A stretch of DNA of 9,543 nucleotides from positions 1-9,543 of the forward strand of contig USDH01000041.1 of the NCBI GenBank assembly GCA_900553415.1, written 5' to 3'. Origin of the DNA: an uncultured Collinsella sp. (GTDB lineage: Bacteria > Actinomycetota > Coriobacteriia > Coriobacteriales > Coriobacteriaceae). Made by a program: the position numbers and the translations under genes. Shown one piece after another: positions 6,365-9,543 of this stretch (the stretch's first letter is position 1; the number at the start of each line of letters is the position of its first letter). The notes under the pieces were generated by a model. The model had not been told where the DNA came from. It did not search any database and was given only the letters and a program-made list of their open reading frames with translations.

Positions 6365-6498
6365 GGAGCCCCGGGGAGGGCAAATATATAAGGTCGATCG
6401 CGAGTTCCGCACGAGCCGGAGAGCACTTAATGTGCTCTCCGTGCGAGCCAGGACTGTCCGAGCAGGCGACCTTATATATTTGCCCTCCCCGGGGCTCC
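6365..6498. repeat. 134-base element with 32-base perfect inverted repeats and an inner hairpin
   Basis: Bases 6365-6396 and 6467-6498 are perfect inverted copies over 32 bases, each with a GC block (GGAGCCCCGGGGAGGGC) followed by AAATATATAAGGTCG. Outside, GCG 6362-6364 and CGC 6500-6502 extend the stem with a single bulged T. The 70-base interior has its own hairpin: nine base pairs (6418-6426 with 6432-6440) around TTAAT, extended by CGCAC 6408-6412 with GTGCG 6441-6445 across a five-base bulge. It starts 17 bases after the PFL stop codon. There is no T tract, no obvious target duplication and no gene inside. It could be a MITE-like or REP-like intergenic repeat, a structured 3' untranslated region or ncRNA, or an invertible segment. 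Confidence 0.85.
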
Positions 6499-6515
6499 TC
6501 GCCAGTCCCCCTCAG

Positions 6516-7880
6516 CTAGTTCTTCAGCGAGTTCAGCGGCGCCGGGAAACGTCCACCGCGATGGGCAAGCACGGTGCCGGCGTTGGGGTTCACCGGCATG
6601 ATGGGCGCACGGCCAAACAGGCCGCCGTACTCGACGCAGTCGCCCACGCCCTTGCCGATGGCGGGAATCACGCGGACGGCCGTGGTCTTGTTATTGATGA
6701 CGCCGATGGCCATCTCGTCGGCGATGATGCCGGCGATGGTCTCGACCGGAGTGTCGCCGGGGATGGCGATCATGTCCAGGCCGACGGAGCACACGCAGGT
6801 CATGGCCTCGAGCTTCTCGAGCGAAAGCGCGCCGGCCTCGACGGCGGCGATCATGCCGGCATCCTCGGACACGGGGATAAAGGCGCCCGAGAGACCGCCC
6901 ACGCTGGAACTGGCCATGACGCCGCCCTTCTTGACGGCATCGTTGAGCATGGCGAGCGCGCAGGTCGTACCGGGGCCACCGCAGGTGCCCACGCCGATGA
7001 TCTCGAGGATGCGCGCGACGGAGTCGCCGATGGCAGGCGTGGGAGCCAGCGACAGGTCGACAATGCCCTTCTCGACACCCAGGCGATGGGCGGCCTCGCG
7101 GCTCATGAGCTCGCCGGCACGGGTGATCTTAAAGGCGGTCTGCTTAATCTTTTCGGCGACTGCCATCATCGATGCGGAATCGGGCAGCGTCTCCAGGGCT
7201 GCGGCCATAACGCCGGGGCCCGAGACGCCTACGTTGATGACGGCGTCGGCCTCGCCACCGCCGTGGACGGCGCCCGCCATAAACGGGGAGTCCTCGACCA
7301 TGTTGGCAAAGCAGACAAACTTGGAAGCGCCGACGGAATCCTCATCTGCCGTAAGCTTCGCGGCATCGATGATGGTCTGGGCGGCCATAAGCACGGCGTC
7401 CATGTTGATACCGGCGCGCAGGCTGGCGACGTTGACGCTGGAGCAGACGCGGCTCGTGGTGGCGAGCGCCTGGGGGATGGACTGGATAACGCGGCGGTCG
7501 GCATCGCCGATGCCCTTCTGGACGAGTGCGGAGAAGCCGCCCAGGTAGTCGATGCCGAGCGTCTCGGCCGCGCGGTCGAGGGCATGCGCGATGGGGGTGA
7601 GGTCCTCATCCTTGCAACACGCGGCGATCTGCGCCACCGGGGTGACGGAAACGCGCTTGTTGACGATGGGGATACCGTACTCGCGCTCGAGGTTCTCGGC
7701 GGTCTCGACCAGATGCTCAGCCGTGTGCGTCACGTGGTCGTAGATCTTCGTGCACATGCGGTCGAGGTTCTCGTCACCGCAACCCATGAGCGAAACACCC
7801 ATGGTGATGGTCCTGATGTCGAGGTTCTGCTCCTCAACCATGCCGCGGGTTTCCGCGATTTCTGCGGGCGTGATCGCCAT
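6516..7880 (-). CDS. PFL family protein, UPF0210/DUF711
   Basis: The 454-residue product belongs to the UPF0210 (DUF711) family, cytoplasmic proteins structurally related to pyruvate formate-lyase but of undefined function. Family landmarks are DIRTITMGVSL (about 21-31), GIDYLGGFSALVQKG (109-123), NVGVSGPGV (216-224), VGTCGGPGTTCALAMLND (297-314) and SSVGGLSGAFIPVSED (325-340). The length matches the family. The ATG at 7880 is preferred because TAGGAG lies seven bases upstream and the protein then begins like relatives; the longer frame to 7937 would add 19 non-family residues and run into the upstream hairpin. In many Firmicutes this gene follows a small ACT-domain (UPF0237) gene; no such gene is present here. 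Instead it lies 108 bases downstream of the metH-type gene, with its own promoter candidate. Nothing in the sequence indicates a glycyl-radical enzyme activity. Confidence 0.94.
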   Translation of the reverse strand: MAITPAEIAETRGMVEEQNLDIRTITMGVSLMGCGDENLDRMCTKIYDHVTHTAEHLVETAENLEREYGIPIVNKRVSVTPVAQIAACCKDEDLTPIAHALDRAAETLGIDYLGGFSALVQKGIGDADRRVIQSIPQALATTSRVCSSVNVASLRAGINMDAVLMAAQTIIDAAKLTADEDSVGASKFVCFANMVEDSPFMAGAVHGGGEADAVINVGVSGPGVMAAALETLPDSASMMAVAEKIKQTAFKITRAGELMSREAAHRLGVEKGIVDLSLAPTPAIGDSVARILEIIGVGTCGGPGTTCALAMLNDAVKKGGVMASSSVGGLSGAFIPVSEDAGMIAAVEAGALSLEKLEAMTCVCSVGLDMIAIPGDTPVETIAGIIADEMAIGVINNKTTAVRVIPAIGKGVGDCVEYGGLFGRAPIMPVNPNAGTVLAHRGGRFPAPLNSLKN

Positions 7881-7915
7881 CCTTGCGCTCCTATCTGCCA
7901 AAACGAGCATAGTCT

Positions 7916-7944
7916 TATCTATTCTAACGTGCCGCACATGCCAA
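7916..7944 (-). promoter_or_regulatory. Candidate promoter of the PFL gene
   Basis: On the minus strand TTGGCA (plus 7939-7944) matches five of six -35 consensus bases and is followed at exactly 17 bases by TAGATA (plus 7916-7921), a moderate -10. TAGAAT immediately upstream is an alternative -10. The -35 lies inside the hairpin-forming inverted repeat 7926-7963, so a regulator or DNA structure could control access. Confidence 0.4.
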
Positions 7945-7963
7945 GTGGCGCATGCAGCACGTT
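7926..7963 (-). promoter_or_regulatory. Long hairpin between the metH-type and PFL genes
   Basis: An 18-position inverted repeat surrounds two central bases. Read as minus-strand RNA, 17 of the 18 positions pair (three of them G-U) with one A-C mismatch. Read on the plus strand, the same three wobble positions become C-A mismatches. It lies 25 bases after the metH-type stop and has no T tract on the minus strand, so it is more likely a transcript-end or stability structure, or an operator, than a classical terminator. Confidence 0.55.
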
Positions 7964-7988
7964 TTGGTGCTCGGTTGTTTCCGTTGTG

Positions 7989-9543
7989 TTACTGCCCAAA
8001 GACCTCTTCGGCGATACGAGCGCTCTCGGCGGCGTCCTTGGCGTAGTAGTCAGCGCCAATCTGTTTGGCGTATTCGGGGGTGAGTACGGCGCCGCCTACG
8101 ATGATCTTGACGCCCGGCACCTCGGCATGAAGCAGCTTGATGGTCTCTTCCATAGCCACGACGGTGGTAGTCATAAGCGCCGAGAGGCCGACGAGCTTAA
8201 TGTCGCGCTCCTGCACGGTCTTGAGTACCTCCTGCGGATCGACGTCGCGGCCCAGGTCAAAGACGGTATAGCCGTAGTTATCGAGCAGCATCTTGACGAT
8301 GTTCTTGCCAATATCGTGGATGTCGCCCTTGACGGTGGCCACGCAGATCTTACCCTTGTCGGCAATCTCGCCGGCGGGCATCAGGCGCTTGATGGTGTCG
8401 AAGCCCACGCGCGCGGCCTCGGCCGAGGCCATAAGCTGCGGCAAGAAGAACTTGCCCTGGTCAAAGAGGACGCCGACCTCGTCGAGGGCGGGGATAAAGT
8501 GATTGTTGATGAGGTCCATGGCGTCGTGGTCTGCCAGCAGACGCTCGGTCTCGGCAGCGATCTCGCCTTTGCGGCCCGAGACGACCATGCGACGGATCGG
8601 GTCGTCGTTGCCGTCGGCGCCGGCGGCAGGCGCGGCATCACTCGATGCGGGCTGAGCCGCTGCCGGGTTTGCGGCGATCTTATACGGATCGGTCCAGCCG
8701 GCGTAGCGCTCGATGTATCCGGTCGAGCCCTCGTCCTCAACGCTCAAGACGCGATAGCTGTAGACGGTGTCCATAAAGCGCTTGGAGCCCGGGTTCATGA
8801 TGGGGGCATCGAGACCTGCGCCAAAAGCGGCGGCCAAAAAGACAGAGCCCAGCAGCGGGCGAGCGGGCAGGCCAAAGCTGATGTTCGATACGCCGAGCGC
8901 GCATTTGACGCCCAGACGCTCCTTGCACAGGGACATGGCGCGCAGAATCTGCTCGGCCTGGCGCTGGTTGGTCGAGGCGGTCATGACCAGGCAGTCGATG
9001 AGGATGCGGTCCGGGCCGATGCCGTAGCGGGCGGCCTCGGCCACGATGCGCTCGGCGATGGCGAAGCGGGCCTCGGCGGTATCGGGGATGCCGCCTTCAT
9101 CGAGCGTAAGGCCGACAACGTTGGTGCCGTAGTGGGCGACCAGCGGAAAGATCTCATCCATGATCTGCTGCTTGCCGTTAACCGAGTTGATGATGGGCTT
9201 GCCGGCGTAGCGGCGCACGGCGGCCTCGACGGCTGCGGGGTCGGTGGAGTCGATCTGCAACGGCAGCAGCGTGGAGCCCTGGAGCTGTTCGGTCGCCTGT
9301 TGGATGATCTTGACCTCGTCGATCTCGGGCAGGCCCACGTTAACGTCCAAGATGTCGGCGCCCTGTTCCTGCTGGCTGATGCCCTGGCTCACGACGTAGT
9401 CCAGGTCGCCGTCGCGCAGGGCCTGCTGCAGGCGCTTTTTGCCGGTGGGATTGATGCGCTCGCCGATGACGGCAATCTTGTGGCCGTCGCAGGGAAGGTC
9501 CACCACAGTCTGGGCACTTGTGACCGACATGCTGGGCTTGCGG
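7989..9543 (-). CDS. metH: Cobalamin-dependent methionine synthase-type protein, pterin and B12 modules (5' end beyond window)
   Basis: Numbered from the in-frame ATG at 9530, 513 residues are visible. Residues 19-270 form the methyltetrahydrofolate-binding barrel of MetH type (VIGERINPTGKKRL, DVNVG 62-66, NSVNGK 115-120, GVSNISFGLP 213-222). An Ala/Pro-rich linker spans about 286-308. The four-helix B12 cap follows (about 310-390), then the B12-binding Rossmann domain with DIHDIG 403-408 supplying the axial His405, GLSALMTTT 448-456 and VGG 478-480. The protein would move a methyl group from methyltetrahydrofolate to cobalamin and on to homocysteine. The chain ends directly after the B12 domain, so the AdoMet-dependent reactivation domain of E. 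coli MetH is missing and a separate protein would be needed. The ATG at 9530 has no Shine-Dalgarno sequence in the 13 visible upstream bases and the frame stays open, so an N-terminal homocysteine-binding domain probably lies outside. If it does not, this would be a stand-alone methyltransferase-corrinoid protein. Confidence 0.85.
   Translation of the reverse strand, partial: RKPSMSVTSAQTVVDLPCDGHKIAVIGERINPTGKKRLQQALRDGDLDYVVSQGISQQEQGADILDVNVGLPEIDEVKIIQQATEQLQGSTLLPLQIDSTDPAAVEAAVRRYAGKPIINSVNGKQQIMDEIFPLVAHYGTNVVGLTLDEGGIPDTAEARFAIAERIVAEAARYGIGPDRILIDCLVMTASTNQRQAEQILRAMSLCKERLGVKCALGVSNISFGLPARPLLGSVFLAAAFGAGLDAPIMNPGSKRFMDTVYSYRVLSVEDEGSTGYIERYAGWTDPYKIAANPAAAQPASSDAAPAAGADGNDDPIRRMVVSGRKGEIAAETERLLADHDAMDLINNHFIPALDEVGVLFDQGKFFLPQLMASAEAARVGFDTIKRLMPAGEIADKGKICVATVKGDIHDIGKNIVKMLLDNYGYTVFDLGRDVDPQEVLKTVQERDIKLVGLSALMTTTVVAMEETIKLLHAEVPGVKIIVGGAVLTPEYAKQIGADYYAKDAAESARIAEEVFGQ

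Noticed and set aside
6192..6426. Small hydrophobic minus-strand frames (63 and 71 codons) between the PFL and methyltransferase genes
   Set aside because: They overlap the inverted-repeat arm, the hairpin and the methyltransferase start region, and they show no ribosome-binding site or family match.
6365..6498. Inverted-repeat element as a simple intrinsic terminator
   Set aside because: The stem is far longer than needed, encloses 70 bases with their own hairpin and is not followed by a T run on either strand.
6365..6498. CRISPR repeat or tRNA-like structure
   Set aside because: There is no series of regularly spaced repeats, and no cloverleaf or anticodon arm can be drawn.
6574..7548. 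324-codon open frame on the plus strand opposite the PFL gene
   Set aside because: The translation is rich in Ser, Pro, Met and Ala with no domain, typical of the antisense of a high-GC gene.
7881..7937. In-frame 19-codon upstream extension of the PFL protein
   Set aside because: The ATG at 7880 has TAGGAG at good spacing and the extension overlaps the promoter candidate and hairpin.

Overview
The window looks like chromosomal DNA of a high-GC, Gram-positive gut-type bacterium, most likely a Collinsella-like member of the Coriobacteriia. This rests on the protein character (GlcNAc-type PTS next to nagB, a very large SARP/BTAD regulator, a MetH split from its reactivation domain, a UPF0210/PFL protein) and on high-GC, strongly third-position-biased codon use. 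The genus is an inference; there is no rRNA here to confirm it.

Left part, + strand. Bases 1-335 hold the C-terminal end of a glucose-family PTS EIIA domain. A hairpin lacking a T tract and a roughly 200-base leader separate it from nagB (glucosamine-6-phosphate deaminase), which ends at a clean intrinsic terminator. Together they suggest uptake and catabolism of N-acetylglucosamine or glucosamine. A 388-base intergenic region rich in short CTTG-type repeats follows. It precedes a 999-residue regulator with an N-terminal MalT-like ATPase, a long helical middle and a C-terminal SARP-type winged helix plus BTAD.

Right part, - strand. Reading leftwards from the right edge come a cobalamin-dependent methionine-synthase-type protein (pterin and B12 modules, cut by the window edge), a UPF0210/DUF711 (PFL) protein, a class I SAM methyltransferase of unknown substrate and a YhbY-type CRM-domain ribosome-assembly factor. 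A shared hairpin with a minus-strand T tract lies where the regulator and yhbY converge.

The most notable non-coding items are: a 134-base element with 32-base perfect inverted repeats (6365-6498) between the methyltransferase and the PFL gene; a complete intrinsic terminator just upstream of the methyltransferase Shine-Dalgarno sequence, a possible attenuator; a hairpin with strand-asymmetric wobble pairing between metH and the PFL gene, overlapping a promoter candidate; and phased CTTGxC repeats upstream of the BTAD regulator, which could be its own binding sites. No CRISPR array, tRNA, rRNA, transposase or phage gene is visible. Nothing seen here amounts to a demonstrated new system; the regulator and the inverted-repeat element are the best leads.
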